64,000 nucleotides of DNA from Microcystis panniformis FACHB-1757 (GCF_001264245.1 NZ_CP011339.1:3472001-3536000); one strand, 5' to 3'. Numbered from the stretch's first letter, positions 17,669 to 27,572 are shown. Translations and numbers: made by a program. Notes: generated from the sequence alone by a model not told the origin.

Positions 17669-19283
17669 CCCCCCTTATCAAGCTATCCATTAGTCGGATC
17701 TTTCTTAACAAAAAGAGAAGAAACTTAAAAAAAGGGGAAACGATTGATAGGTATAGTTTTGAAAGAAGGAATTAAGGTGGAGGTAAGCAAAAAAATGGAG
17801 AAATGGGCAGCCCAAGAATTACAATATGCAGACCTAGGGGACACCAGAAGAAAGAAAAGGTTAATCAGTATCGTAGAAAACTTGGCCAGCCAACCTAGTA
17901 CAAGTGTGCCACAAGCTTCGGGAAATCTAGCCGCAGCGAGTGCCACCTACGACTTTTGGAATTCCCCCTATTTTCACCCATCAGATATAATTGCCGCCCA
18001 AGCCAAAAGTACAGTAGAAAGAATCAAAGAACATCCAATAGTTTTGGCAGTGCAAGACACAACAAGTTTAGACTTTACGACGCAAAAAGCCAAAAAAGGA
18101 ATGGGTTATCTAGATTATAAAAAATCCTTTGGTCTCAAAGTTCATACCACATTAGGAGTGTCACCGCAAGGAATACCTTTAGGACTGATTAATCAATATG
18201 TCTGGGCAAGAGAAGAAAATAATTTAGGGATTGCCAAGCAAAGAAAAAAAAGAGAAACCGAAGAAAAAGAAAGTCAAAGATGGTTAGATTCTTTATCAGA
18301 AACACAACAACAAATACCCGAAGATATTCAAGTAGTAACAATCGGAGATTGTGAGGCAGACATATTTGATTTATTTGCCCAATCAAGAAGTCCTAACTCT
18401 CATTTATTAATCCGAGGAACTCATAACCGAAAAGTTAACTATCTCGAAGATAAGCAAAGGTCAGGGCATCCAGAGACTAAATATTTACATCAATCCATCA
18501 GAGAAATCAAAGCCTGTGGTAGCCTAGATGTGCAAGTAAAACGCAATCCTAATCACGAGGCTAGACTAGCTAAACTAACAGTTAGATTTGCCAGTTTTGA
18601 AATACAAGTACCTAAGCATCACTCGAAAGCGAACCCTCGTCAACCGGTCAAATTACAGGTAATTTTAGCTGAAGAAGAAAATCCGCGTCCCGGGGTTAAT
18701 CCTATCAGTTGGCTCCTCTTAACTAGCCTAGACATTAGTAGCTTTGAATCAGCGATAAACTGCGTGCGCTGGTATAGTTATCGCTGGTTGATAGAACGCT
18801 ATCATTTTGTTTTAAAAAGTGGTTGTGGACTAGAAAAACTGCAATTAGAAACGGGTCGGAGAATTGAGATGGCCTTAGCTACCTATTCAATTGTAGCTTG
18901 GAGATTACTTTGGTTAACCTATCAAGCACGCTTACACGGAGAGGAGAGTTGTGAAAGTTTTTTGGAAGAACATGAATGGCAATCTTTGTGTGCCACTATT
19001 CATAAAAAGAGTCCGCCCCCTGAAAAGCCGCCCTCCTTTAGGGAAGCGGTCAGAATGATTGCTTCTCTTGGGGGTTTTTTAGGTAGAAAAGGCGACGGTG
19101 AACCAGGTGTTAAAACTATTTGGTTGGGACTGCGAAGGTAACATGATATCAGCCAGACTTGGAAACTATCTCATCAAATTAGTCCCCCCATAGAACCTCC
19201 TTGAGCCATATTGCACACTTTTCTCTTTTTGTCAAATTTTATGTTAAGAAAGATGTGACTAATGGATAGCTTATTAAGGGGGG
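17669..19283 (+). mobile_element. IS4-family insertion sequence, apparently complete
   Basis: About 1.6 kb bounded by ~40-bp imperfect terminal inverted repeats: the left end runs from CCCCCCTTATCAAGCTATCC through CATTAGTCGGATCTTTCTTAAC, and the right end is its complement with a few changes (AAGCTATCCATTAGTC exact). One intact transposase gene fills it. No clear target duplication is visible; the right end is followed by a second ATTAAGGGGGG word, so the exact right border is uncertain by about 12 bases. Confidence 0.8.
17777..19141 (+). CDS. IS4-family transposase
   Basis: DDE transposase of the IS4 superfamily (Tn5-like subgroup). The three catalytic acids lie in LAVQDTTSLDF, VTIGDCEADIF and the YREK-like signature YSYRWLIERYHFVLKSG. 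The frame is open from TTG at 17744; GTG at 17777 has a better ribosome-binding site (AAGGA at 17766) and is chosen. The C-terminus FREAVRMIASLGGFLGRKGDGEPG is typical of the Tn5-like subgroup. No frameshift or stop interrupts it, so it could be active. Confidence 0.9.
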   Translation: MEVSKKMEKWAAQELQYADLGDTRRKKRLISIVENLASQPSTSVPQASGNLAAASATYDFWNSPYFHPSDIIAAQAKSTVERIKEHPIVLAVQDTTSLDFTTQKAKKGMGYLDYKKSFGLKVHTTLGVSPQGIPLGLINQYVWAREENNLGIAKQRKKRETEEKESQRWLDSLSETQQQIPEDIQVVTIGDCEADIFDLFAQSRSPNSHLLIRGTHNRKVNYLEDKQRSGHPETKYLHQSIREIKACGSLDVQVKRNPNHEARLAKLTVRFASFEIQVPKHHSKANPRQPVKLQVILAEEENPRPGVNPISWLLLTSLDISSFESAINCVRWYSYRWLIERYHFVLKSGCGLEKLQLETGRRIEMALATYSIVAWRLLWLTYQARLHGEESCESFLEEHEWQSLCATIHKKSPPPEKPPSFREAVRMIASLGGFLGRKGDGEPGVKTIWLGLRR

Positions 19284-19359
19284 ATTAAGGGGGGATCTAT
19301 CTTCAATTTAATTATAACCAGCTACTTAACCGTATAAAACAATATCCCCGCGAGCAAAA

Positions 19360-20427
19360 ATGAAAGATCAAGAAGTACAACCAACACATCTAAATCATTA
19401 TTATCCTATGGGTGACTTATTATCCCTCAAAGGTTGGCTCGATTTAGCCATAAGTTTAGGAAGAAAAACTTTCCCTAAATTTCTCCGCCATTGGTTGTGG
19501 GAGAAAATTGGCAGACAATTGTATTATCATTCCTTAAAAAAAAACATCCACCAGCAAGAATATTATGGTAATCCTCTCAATATTGTTCAAGGGATTAATT
19601 GGATTAAATGGAGATTTCCTGAAATCACCACAAGCGATATTCAAGAGATAACTGAAAAACCAATTTTTATATTTTCTGCTGGTATGCGTTCTGGTTCAAC
19701 TTGGATTCAGCGATTGATGATGAGTTCATCAGAAACTGTCATTTGGGGCGAACCCTACGCTCGTTCATTTATTATTCAGAATATGGCTAAACAAATCGAG
19801 CCATTTTCCCAAGATTTTCCAAAAAAAGACTTCATATATCGTCAAAAATTTGAAGATATTAGTAATCAATGGGTTGCTAATTTGTATCCAGATTTAAGTT
19901 TTTTTCAACAAGCTCATCGTCTTTTTTTTATTAATCTTTTTGCTATCCCTGCTAGGCAAAAAGGCGCAAAACGTTGGGGCATAAAAGAAGTCCGATTAAC
20001 GGGAGACCATGCAGTTTACTTACAATGGCTGTTTCCTGAATCAAAATTTATTTTTTTAATAAGAAATCCCTATCATTCCTATCAATCTTATAAAATTTTT
20101 ACCTATCTTGATCAACAACAGATGACTACTAAAAACTTTGGATATATTTGGAGAAACTTAAGCGAAAGCTATGTTTTGTATCATGAAAAACTGAATGCTA
20201 AACTCTTAAAATATGAAGATGTAGTTAAGGGAAATTTTGAGTTAAAAGAACTAGCATCTTATTTAGAAATCGACTTAAAAGATCCCAATCAATTAATAAA
20301 AATTGCTAATAAAGATGATTTACCTAAAATTGATCAATTTACAAAAATCACTCTAGATGAAATTAACATTCTTAAAAATATTGTTAATCCCCTAGCGGAA
20401 CAACTGGGATATTATCCCGAAGATTAG
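19360..20427 (+). CDS. sulfotransferase-family protein
   Basis: 355-residue cytosolic enzyme predicted to transfer sulfate from PAPS to a glycan or other acceptor. The 5'-phosphosulfate loop FSAGMRSGSTWIQ is at residues 105-117 and the 3'-phosphate motif FLIRNPYHSYQSYK near residue 231. The N-terminal ~90 residues contain a TFPKFLRHWLWEKIG segment that recurs, in similar form, at the C-terminus of the next gene (TLPKVIRDWLWIHIG), hinting at common origin or membrane association. It lies 76 bases beyond the IS4 element and 19 bases before a glycosyltransferase gene, so the two are probably cotranscribed. Confidence 0.78.
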   Translation: MKDQEVQPTHLNHYYPMGDLLSLKGWLDLAISLGRKTFPKFLRHWLWEKIGRQLYYHSLKKNIHQQEYYGNPLNIVQGINWIKWRFPEITTSDIQEITEKPIFIFSAGMRSGSTWIQRLMMSSSETVIWGEPYARSFIIQNMAKQIEPFSQDFPKKDFIYRQKFEDISNQWVANLYPDLSFFQQAHRLFFINLFAIPARQKGAKRWGIKEVRLTGDHAVYLQWLFPESKFIFLIRNPYHSYQSYKIFTYLDQQQMTTKNFGYIWRNLSESYVLYHEKLNAKLLKYEDVVKGNFELKELASYLEIDLKDPNQLIKIANKDDLPKIDQFTKITLDEINILKNIVNPLAEQLGYYPED

Positions 20428-20446
20428 TTCTAATTAGTAGCTAAAC

Positions 20447-21403
20447 ATGAAAAATCAAAATTTAGTTTCAGTCATAATTATTTTTTGGAACGAAGAAAAA
20501 TTTATTACCGAAGCCATCGCTAGTGTTTTTGCTCAGAATTACGAACATTGGGAACTTTTATTAGTTGATGATGGCTCAACAGATAATAGTAGCGATATTG
20601 CCTTAAATTATGCTCGGAAAAATCCTCACAAAGTCTATTATATTGAACATCCCCATCATGAAAATTGCGGTATGAGTGCGTCTCGTAATTTAGGAATTGA
20701 ACAGGCTAAGGGTGAGTTTATTGCTTTTTTAGATGCGGATGATATTTGGCTACCTCATAAATTAACAGAGCAACTTGCTATTTTTGCATCTTATCCAGAA
20801 GTAGCAATGGTTTATGGGTGGGTGCAATTTTGGCATAGTTGGACGGGAAAAATAGAAGATATAAATCGAGATTATTTTGTATCTTTAGGAATAGAATCAA
20901 ATACTATTATTTACCCTCCTAATTTATTACCTATTTTATGGAAACAAGGAAAACAAAAACCTGTTCCCAGTAATGTTATGCTACGCCGTGAAGTATTAAT
21001 TCAAGTAGGAAAATCTGCAGCACAGTTTCGGGGTTGGGCTGAAGATACGGTGCTTTTTACAAAAATTGGTTTAAATTTCCCAATTTATGTTTCTCAAAGT
21101 TGCTGGATTAAACATCGAGAAAAGCCAAGTGATGCTCATTTTATCGCTATAAAATATCATCAAAGATATTGGGAAAATCGAGCTTATTTGGACTGGACAG
21201 AACAATATTTTATTGCTCAAGGGATAAGTAATAGTCAGATTTGGAAAGAATTTAAAAAGGTCAGATTTTTGTATGATAATTATTTTTTACATTATTTATT
21301 TGAAGGGTATTTCAGAGATTTAGTTATGAATATCTGTAGAAAAACTTTACCTAAAGTGATTAGAGATTGGCTATGGATACACATAGGCAAAAACGCTAAG
21401 TAA
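20447..21403 (+). CDS. family 2 glycosyltransferase
   Basis: 318-residue GT-A fold glycosyltransferase. It opens with VSVIIIFWNEEKFI, then LLVDDGSTDNSSD (nucleotide-sugar binding) and AFLDADDIW (the DxD-like metal site) near residue 95. The segment KPVPSNVMLRREVLIQVG is typical of GT2. It follows the sulfotransferase in the same direction and overlaps the tail of the convergent gene at 21396 by 8 bases. Acceptor unknown. Confidence 0.88.
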   Translation: MKNQNLVSVIIIFWNEEKFITEAIASVFAQNYEHWELLLVDDGSTDNSSDIALNYARKNPHKVYYIEHPHHENCGMSASRNLGIEQAKGEFIAFLDADDIWLPHKLTEQLAIFASYPEVAMVYGWVQFWHSWTGKIEDINRDYFVSLGIESNTIIYPPNLLPILWKQGKQKPVPSNVMLRREVLIQVGKSAAQFRGWAEDTVLFTKIGLNFPIYVSQSCWIKHREKPSDAHFIAIKYHQRYWENRAYLDWTEQYFIAQGISNSQIWKEFKKVRFLYDNYFLHYLFEGYFRDLVMNICRKTLPKVIRDWLWIHIGKNAK

Positions 21404-22520
21404 TATACCTATTTTTGTTCTGTACAGAATGACAACTAATAATTTTGGCTAAGGTTTTAGCCCCTTCTTTCCAAGTAGGAATATTTTGATGATTTTGATT
21501 AACAAAAGATTGACTTAAACCTGTTAAAATTCCTTGTCTAATACCTAATTCTGTTGGCTGAATATAGATAACATCAGAGCCACCTGCTTCCCTTAATTCA
21601 GGAATATCAGTTGTCACCACTTTGGTCCCACAAGCTCTCGCTTCTAATACAGGTATGCCAAATCCTTCATGAATAGAAGGAAAAACAAATAAATCAGCAC
21701 CACTATAAAGGGCGGGTAATTGCTCATCTGGAACGTAACCAAGAACCATTATATCATTTTTTCCCTCATTAGCAATCAAGGTTTCTATCCCTTCATATTT
21801 CCACCCCTTTTTTCCGACTAAAACCAGTTTATGATCAGGAATTAAACCTTCTTTTTTCAGATTAATAAAAGTTTTAACTAATAATTCGACATTTTTTCTA
21901 GGTTCCCAAGTAGCTACATTCAAAAGATAGGGACTAGAAATTTGATAATTTTCTAATTCACTCTTGACTATATCCCTTGATAAAGGTTTAAATATCTCAC
22001 TAACTCCGGGTTGAATAATAATAGAATTACGACCAGTATAATTGAATAGTTGCCTATCGGTTTCTTGAGAGTTTGTAATTATGGTATTGGCTCGTTTTAC
22101 ATCATTTTTAAGAAATAGGTAAAAACCTTGAGTATGAAACCAATCCATACCTGTGGGATCTATGTCAAACCAAAAATCATGAACAGTCAGAATTGTTTTA
22201 GTTGATTGATCAAGATAGGGTAGAAAAAAATAGGTTCCCCAGAAGATATCTAACTGATCTTTTCTACAAATCCAACTACCAATAATTTTTAACCACAATA
22301 TTGGTGAGACTGCTAATATTTTTCCCTGAGTCCTTAGTTTCCATCGAGGAGAGATAACCGGCATTTCTATTGGTAATGGACTATAAACAAAGAAATTGGC
22401 ATTAGGTAAATATTTGTCTAGTTCACGACAAAGCTCAAAAGAATAACGAGCATGACCCCGTTTCTGACCTGATAAAAAACTACCATCTATACCTATTTTA
22501 ATTTGATAATTCTGGTTCAT
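21396..22520 (-). CDS. family 4 glycosyltransferase
   Basis: 374-residue GT-B fold transferase. The Rossmann-type N-terminus has IGIDGSFLSGQKRGHARYS, and the C-terminal nucleotide-sugar domain carries VGKKGWKYEG, LGYVPDEQLPALYSGADLFVFPSIHEGFGIPVLEARACG with the EX7E-type catalytic pattern. It is 18 bases from the upstream GT2 gene, so cotranscribed with it. Probably adds a sugar to a lipid-linked or surface polysaccharide. Confidence 0.9.
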   Translation of the reverse strand: MNQNYQIKIGIDGSFLSGQKRGHARYSFELCRELDKYLPNANFFVYSPLPIEMPVISPRWKLRTQGKILAVSPILWLKIIGSWICRKDQLDIFWGTYFFLPYLDQSTKTILTVHDFWFDIDPTGMDWFHTQGFYLFLKNDVKRANTIITNSQETDRQLFNYTGRNSIIIQPGVSEIFKPLSRDIVKSELENYQISSPYLLNVATWEPRKNVELLVKTFINLKKEGLIPDHKLVLVGKKGWKYEGIETLIANEGKNDIMVLGYVPDEQLPALYSGADLFVFPSIHEGFGIPVLEARACGTKVVTTDIPELREAGGSDVIYIQPTELGIRQGILTGLSQSFVNQNHQNIPTWKEGAKTLAKIISCHSVQNKNRYIT

Positions 22521-22538
22521 TTTTTTAGTTATAGCAAT

Positions 22539-23426
22539 TTATAGAGCTAAATATTTTGCCTTTAAAAATCCCCAAATATTGGCTAATTGTGAGATTAATA
22601 ACAAGCCAAAAAGAAATATTTTTGATCGTTGCTCACATTTTTTTGAAAATGGATAAGTTAGTAGTTGAAAGTAAAAGCTTAATGGCTCAAATTTTAGGGC
22701 TGTTTGATGGCGGTGAGAACGAATTTGATGAAAATAAAATGCAGCACAACCATAGTTAAAATGTTGTTGCCAAAATCTCCGTAAACTGAGATCATGACCA
22801 TGGTAAATTATCGCTTGGGGAAGATAATGTAAAGAATATCCAGCAAATAGCCAGCGATCGCAAAACTCCCGATCTTCTCCGAAACGAAAATAAATATCCA
22901 ATTGTCCTACCCTGTTAAACAATTCCCTCGAAAGAGCAAAATTATTAGTTGTAAAAAAACGAGTTTGAACAAAGTTACTATTGTAATAATCATAAAGATA
23001 ATCAAACAGTACTTGACTAGCAGTGGAATAGGGATTATCTGGCAGGGCGTTGATCGTTTTTCCCCCTAAGAGGGCATTCGGTGTCTCTAAGAAGCCTTTT
23101 TCGAGGGATTGGAGCCATTTTGAGTCGAGGGTACAGTCATCATCGGTAAAGGCTAAATATTCACCTTTGGCCCTGTTAGCGCCGGTATTTCTGGCTTTGG
23201 CCGGTCCAGCATTTTCTTGGCGAATGAGAGTTAAATTTAATTGGTTTTGGTAGGGTTTAATCAGGGGATCAAGGGGTTGATTACTGCCATCATCGACGAT
23301 AATAATTTCAAAGTTATCTGGGGGATAATCTAGATTTAGGAGAGAGTCTAGACAAGTTTTGAGTCTTTCGGGACGGTTATAGGTGGGAATAATAATGGAA
23401 AAAGTGATTAGTTTTTCTGTCATCAT
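22539..23426 (-). CDS. family 2 glycosyltransferase
   Basis: 295-residue GT2 with TFSIIIPTYNRPERL at the N-terminus, IIVDDGSNQPLD, the metal site LAFTDDDCTLD near residue 95 and a galactosyl-transferase-like ED motif FGEDREFCDRW near residue 182. It overlaps nothing and is 18 bases from the flippase gene, in the same operon as the GT4 gene. Confidence 0.9.
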   Translation of the reverse strand: MMTEKLITFSIIIPTYNRPERLKTCLDSLLNLDYPPDNFEIIIVDDGSNQPLDPLIKPYQNQLNLTLIRQENAGPAKARNTGANRAKGEYLAFTDDDCTLDSKWLQSLEKGFLETPNALLGGKTINALPDNPYSTASQVLFDYLYDYYNSNFVQTRFFTTNNFALSRELFNRVGQLDIYFRFGEDREFCDRWLFAGYSLHYLPQAIIYHGHDLSLRRFWQQHFNYGCAAFYFHQIRSHRHQTALKFEPLSFYFQLLTYPFSKKCEQRSKIFLFGLLLISQLANIWGFLKAKYLAL

Positions 23427-23444
23427 AAACCTGAAATAATTATG

Positions 23445-24908
23445 TTATTTATGGCTAGTTTTAGTAGATTCTCGTAAGAGACTAAACATCGTAAAAAGTT
23501 GTGAAAATAATCGAGGGAAAGCGAGGCGGAGGGTGGCAGTATAGATGATTATTCCCAAAAGGGAACAAATTATCAAACGACCTTGAGGTTCTAGCCAAAG
23601 GGTGAGCAATTGTTGACTGATGAAAATCGTTAAACCCATTATAACTGTGCCAGTGATGGCAGGGATAAATTGAGATAGATAGGTTTTCCAAGAAAGGGAA
23701 ATTAATTGACTTAATAACCATTGTCCGAGGGGAAAAACTAGATAATCACTGAGGACATAAGCTCTAGCTACGGCCACAATTCCCCACTGGACAGCGATGA
23801 GGCAAGCGATAATATTTAAAGTAGCGTTGAGAAGACCTAATTTAAACTGTAACACGGGTTTACCGAGGGCGACAAACGTAGATCTTTGAAAGACAGTGAT
23901 AGCCCGAAGTATTCCCACAAGGGGGATAATTTGGAGAATAGGAATAGCGTCAGTCCATTTTTGACCGAACAAAACAACTACTAATTCTGGACTAAGAATC
24001 ATGAAGGCAAAGAAGACGGGAAAAGCAATTAAGCTAGTAAATTGAGTGACTCGATAAAATGCCTCGATCAATTTTTGAGAGTTGTCTTGTAAACGAGAAA
24101 AAGTGGGTAAAGCAACTTGATTTAAAGTTCCTATCAGTAATTGACTCATTACTTCTAAAATTCGATGGGAAATTGCATAATAGCCCAGGGCAGCTTCTCC
24201 TAGAAAATAACCGATGAGTAGATTATCGCTTCGCTGATTAAAAAATTCAACTAACTTATATCCTAAAACATTGATACTAAAATGCAGTACTGACCTTAAA
24301 ACTGCTAGAGAAAATTCTAATTTTGGTCGCCAATTACTGGCTGTCCAGAGAACAACAACTCCCGTCAGTTCGTAGGTTAATTGTTGACCGACTAAACTCC
24401 AAACTCCGTATCCTAAAAGTGCCATTCCTACGCCCACAATACCAGCAATGAGAATCCCTAGTAAAGAGCGGATTGTCATGATTTTAAACTTAAAATCTCG
24501 CCTTAATAAAGCTACTTGAGTTTGACTTAAAGCATTAATAACAAAAACTAAGGAAAGAACTTGGAGAATAGGAATTAAAAATGATTGCCGAAAAATTTTA
24601 GATATGAGAATAGCAGAAGTAAAAGTGATAGTTGTTAAAAAAAAACCAGTAAACACCTGTGTCCAAAAAACTGTATTTATATCTCTCGATTTTAAGTCCT
24701 GTTTTTGAATCAATAATTGAGCAAAGCCTTGATTTAAGAAAATCTGCATGAAGTTAATTAATACATTAGATAATGCCACTAATCCAAAAGCTTCTGGAGT
24801 TAGTAAACGAGCGAGAATTAGAAATATTATCAATGAACCTGCTTGACTGCCCCAGTTTTGCAGTCCTGACCAAAAAACACCTTGAATAGTTTTATTTTTA
24901 ATGCTCAT
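23445..24908 (-). CDS. Wzx-type polysaccharide flippase
   Basis: 487-residue integral membrane protein of the MOP superfamily (WzxC/polysaccharide-export type), with about 12-14 hydrophobic segments. It begins with GVFWSGLQNWGSQAGSLIIFLILARLLTPEAFGL, a hallmark of the family, and contains FFNQRSDNLLIGYFLGEAALGYY. It would flip lipid-linked repeat units across the inner membrane. It is the first gene of a minus-strand operon flippase-GT2-GT4. Confidence 0.88.
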   Translation of the reverse strand: MSIKNKTIQGVFWSGLQNWGSQAGSLIIFLILARLLTPEAFGLVALSNVLINFMQIFLNQGFAQLLIQKQDLKSRDINTVFWTQVFTGFFLTTITFTSAILISKIFRQSFLIPILQVLSLVFVINALSQTQVALLRRDFKFKIMTIRSLLGILIAGIVGVGMALLGYGVWSLVGQQLTYELTGVVVLWTASNWRPKLEFSLAVLRSVLHFSINVLGYKLVEFFNQRSDNLLIGYFLGEAALGYYAISHRILEVMSQLLIGTLNQVALPTFSRLQDNSQKLIEAFYRVTQFTSLIAFPVFFAFMILSPELVVVLFGQKWTDAIPILQIIPLVGILRAITVFQRSTFVALGKPVLQFKLGLLNATLNIIACLIAVQWGIVAVARAYVLSDYLVFPLGQWLLSQLISLSWKTYLSQFIPAITGTVIMGLTIFISQQLLTLWLEPQGRLIICSLLGIIIYTATLRLAFPRLFSQLFTMFSLLRESTKTSHK

Positions 24909-25000
24909 TTTTTAATATTTTTTAATTTCAGCTTTCATTATAGATCAAAATTTTGCTATAATTAGAAAACAACCATCTCATCTATTAAAATTAAAAGACA

Positions 25001-25711
25001 ATGGTTAGTTATCTTGATATTGACGAAGATCTTCTTTTCCCGGATAGCGATGGTCAAGCGATGGCAGATAATACCGAACAATACGAGTGGATTGTCAAAA
25101 TTAAGGAGAATTTAGAGATTATCTTTGCGGATGACCCTAAGGTATTTATTGCGGGGGATTTACTCTGGTATCCTGTGCGTTCTACTTTAGTTTCACCCGT
25201 TGCTCCTGATGTTATGGTAGCTTTTGGCCGTCCCAAAGGACGGAGGGGTTCCTATCGTCAATGGAATGAAGAAAATATCTCTCCTCAAGTGGTTTTTGAA
25301 ATTCTATCACCTAAGAATACAAAAGCAGAAATGAGTCGAAAATTAGAGTTTTATGACACATATAGTGTAGAAGAATACTATTTATATAACCCGATGCGCT
25401 GTCGTTTACAAGGATGGCAAAGACAGGGAGAAAATTTAGGAGAAATTATCCCCATAAATGATTGGATAAGTCCCCGTCTAGGAGTGCGTTTTATCTGGGA
25501 TAAATCGAGTTTAGAATTGTATCGTCCTGATGGAGAGAAATTTTTAACAACTGTTGAGTTAGAGTCTCAAATGCGTCAAGAAAAACAGCGTGCCGACAAA
25601 GAAAAGAAACGTGCTGATAAAGAAAATAAACGCGCCGATAAAGAAAAGAAACGTGCGGATCGACTAGCGGAACGTTTACAGGCGTTAGGATTAAGTTTAG
25701 AAGAAGAATGA
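25001..25711 (+). CDS. Uma2-family (DUF820) nuclease-like protein
   Basis: 236-residue protein of the Uma2 family, which is expanded in cyanobacteria and has a PD-(D/E)XK nuclease fold. Visible motifs are SPVAPDVMVAFG and QVVFEILSPKNTKAEMSRKLEFYD with VEEYYLYNP. The C-terminal ~45 residues are a charged coiled coil built of RADKE(N/K)K repeats (about residues 197-225), a DNA-level repeat. Cellular role is unproven. It interrupts the glycan cluster. Confidence 0.85.
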   Translation: MVSYLDIDEDLLFPDSDGQAMADNTEQYEWIVKIKENLEIIFADDPKVFIAGDLLWYPVRSTLVSPVAPDVMVAFGRPKGRRGSYRQWNEENISPQVVFEILSPKNTKAEMSRKLEFYDTYSVEEYYLYNPMRCRLQGWQRQGENLGEIIPINDWISPRLGVRFIWDKSSLELYRPDGEKFLTTVELESQMRQEKQRADKEKKRADKENKRADKEKKRADRLAERLQALGLSLEEE

Positions 25712-25776
25712 GTGATTAAAAAGGTGATTTTAGACCCTGGGATTAAGGCGATTACATCGTCTTTTTAATAGCTTTT

Positions 25777-25900
25777 TCATACTTTATATGAAGAAAGAAT
25801 TAGCCTTTCAGAGAAGGATAGCTTGGCCGCTAAAATTTATTTAGAAAAAGAAGTTTCAAACGCCATCCAAGAAGTCAAAAGGAAACAAGAAAATGAATAA
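25777..25900 (+). pseudogene. short antitoxin-like fragment ahead of hicB
   Basis: A frame with no good start codon encodes about 40 residues (SLSEKDSLAAKIYLEKEVSNAIQ is its core region) and ends at 25900, overlapping the ATG of the next gene. It looks like the remains of the C-terminus of a small gene coupled to the HicB gene. Identity not recognised. Confidence 0.3.
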
Positions 25901-26090
25901 ACTCAAATATACAATAATCATTCAATGGTCAGAAGAGGACAACTGCTATCTAGTAGGATTTCCAGACTTTATTGGTCAAAAATGGCGAACTCATGGCGAT
26001 TCCTATGAAGAGGCTATTACCAATGGTGTAGAAGTATTAGAATTATCAATCGAAAATTATCCCAAAGTGTATCAGGATGAAGTTGCTTAA
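25893..26090 (+). CDS. HicB-like antitoxin domain protein (orphan)
   Basis: 65-residue protein with the HicB fold: YTIIIQWSEEDNCYLVGFPDF followed by a THGDSYEEAITNGVEVLELSIE helix. HicB neutralises the HicA mRNA interferase. No hicA gene is seen next to it, so it is an orphan or a remnant. There is no C-terminal DNA-binding domain. Confidence 0.7.
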   Translation: MNKLKYTIIIQWSEEDNCYLVGFPDFIGQKWRTHGDSYEEAITNGVEVLELSIENYPKVYQDEVA

Positions 26091-26093
26091 AGC

Positions 26094-27572
26094 TTACTTA
26101 AGTAATAAATTTGTGCTTAGGTTACAAAGGTGAGATGCTCCCTCAGATTTCGTCATAAATTCCTCATGGTAAGAACGCTCAGTATTGACTTTCCAGAGGT
26201 TATGATTCGCTCCCATAATATTCTCGACAGCCAGGATAGCCGATAACATGGAATGGTCTTGATTATTATAGCGGTGCATCCCATTTCTGCCCACAGATTG
26301 CAGATTTTCCAAACTATCGACATAGTTTTGCAGCACCAGTAAATGTTGTTGGTATTCGTCATCATAAACGGGGTAGGCTTTCTTTTGTCGAATCACCGTT
26401 CCGTCTTCCACTTTATTGATGTCATCGACTAACCCGAGATTAACTATTTCTTGACTAGCCAAACGAATCAAACTCTGATTATCCATTTCCCATAATTTAT
26501 CACCCTCGCTACAAAAATACTCCATGCCTAAGCAAGTTTTCTTCGGGTCGGGAACCATTTTCGGACTCCAGTTTTTAAAATTCTGAATGCGTCCCACTTG
26601 AAATTCGGGACTGTGAATATAAATCCAGTTATCTGGAAATAGGTGTTCTTGGTTAACCACAATGGGAACAATCAAAAAATCCCGATATTTTAATCCTCTT
26701 GCCGCTTGTAACACTTTTTCAGGTGGTAAGGGGTCTAAACGGTGCATCAGGGCAGTAATTGGCATCGTGTTGATAAAATGATCCCCAGTAATCTCGGATA
26801 TTTCCTCGCCTTTTTTGATGATAATACTGGTAATTTTTTGAACCTTTCTTTTGACTTTAATGACTTCCGTATCTAGCCACACAGGACAACCTTGTACTTC
26901 TAATTTTTCTTGAAAACGCTCCCACATCATCCCCGGTCCAAGCAGCGGATAATCAAACTCTTTGATTAAAGTTTTAGTGTCATTGTCACCAAAAACGGCG
27001 TTAATGACGGCTTTTTTTAAGGATAATCCTTGAATACGTTGTGCCGCCCAATCGGCACGAATTTGGGTGCAGGGAATACCCCAAACTTTTTCGGTATAAC
27101 TTTTAAAAAAAGTTTCATACAACCGTTGACCAAAGCGATTAGTCACCCATTGTTCAAAATTTTCTTCTAGGGGTAAAGGATAAAATTTAACTTTGAAGTA
27201 ACTATAAACAATTAATAGACTTTGGATAAACCCTAAATTACTAACAGCATTCATGGGTTCCAAGGGATAACTAAAAAATTTACCCTGATAGTAAATCCGT
27301 GATAAACGGGGAACTTTGATAAAATCATCCCCTAACACTTCCCGCCACAAATGTTGCACTTCGGGAACTTTGGTAAAAAAGCGATGACCACCGATATCGA
27401 AGCGATAATCCTTGTAGGTTTCGGTGCGGGAAATGCCCCCAACTCGATCGCCTTTTTCTAGTACAATTGAATGTAGTTCGTGTTTGGCTAGACAATAGGC
27501 GGCCGTTAATCCGGCCGGACCGCCACCAATGACGACGGTATGGGGAGAATTGAGTTGATTTACTGTTTTCAT
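26094..27572 (-). CDS. FAD-dependent oxidoreductase, UDP-galactopyranose-mutase-like
   Basis: 492-residue flavoprotein. The dinucleotide-binding motif HTVVIGGGPAGLTAAYCL lies at residues 11-28 and is followed by LEKGDRVGGISRTE and DIGGHRFFTK, the arrangement of the UDP-galactopyranose mutase / protoporphyrinogen-oxidase-like group often seen in polysaccharide loci. It follows the GT2 gene at 27625 in the same direction. The last ~20 codons (after about residue 470) run into an 18-base word CAAAGGTGAGATGCTCCC that is also an end of the small element at 35706-35888, so the natural C-terminus has probably been replaced. Confidence 0.8.
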   Translation of the reverse strand: MKTVNQLNSPHTVVIGGGPAGLTAAYCLAKHELHSIVLEKGDRVGGISRTETYKDYRFDIGGHRFFTKVPEVQHLWREVLGDDFIKVPRLSRIYYQGKFFSYPLEPMNAVSNLGFIQSLLIVYSYFKVKFYPLPLEENFEQWVTNRFGQRLYETFFKSYTEKVWGIPCTQIRADWAAQRIQGLSLKKAVINAVFGDNDTKTLIKEFDYPLLGPGMMWERFQEKLEVQGCPVWLDTEVIKVKRKVQKITSIIIKKGEEISEITGDHFINTMPITALMHRLDPLPPEKVLQAARGLKYRDFLIVPIVVNQEHLFPDNWIYIHSPEFQVGRIQNFKNWSPKMVPDPKKTCLGMEYFCSEGDKLWEMDNQSLIRLASQEIVNLGLVDDINKVEDGTVIRQKKAYPVYDDEYQQHLLVLQNYVDSLENLQSVGRNGMHRYNNQDHSMLSAILAVENIMGANHNLWKVNTERSYHEEFMTKSEGASHLCNLSTNLLLK

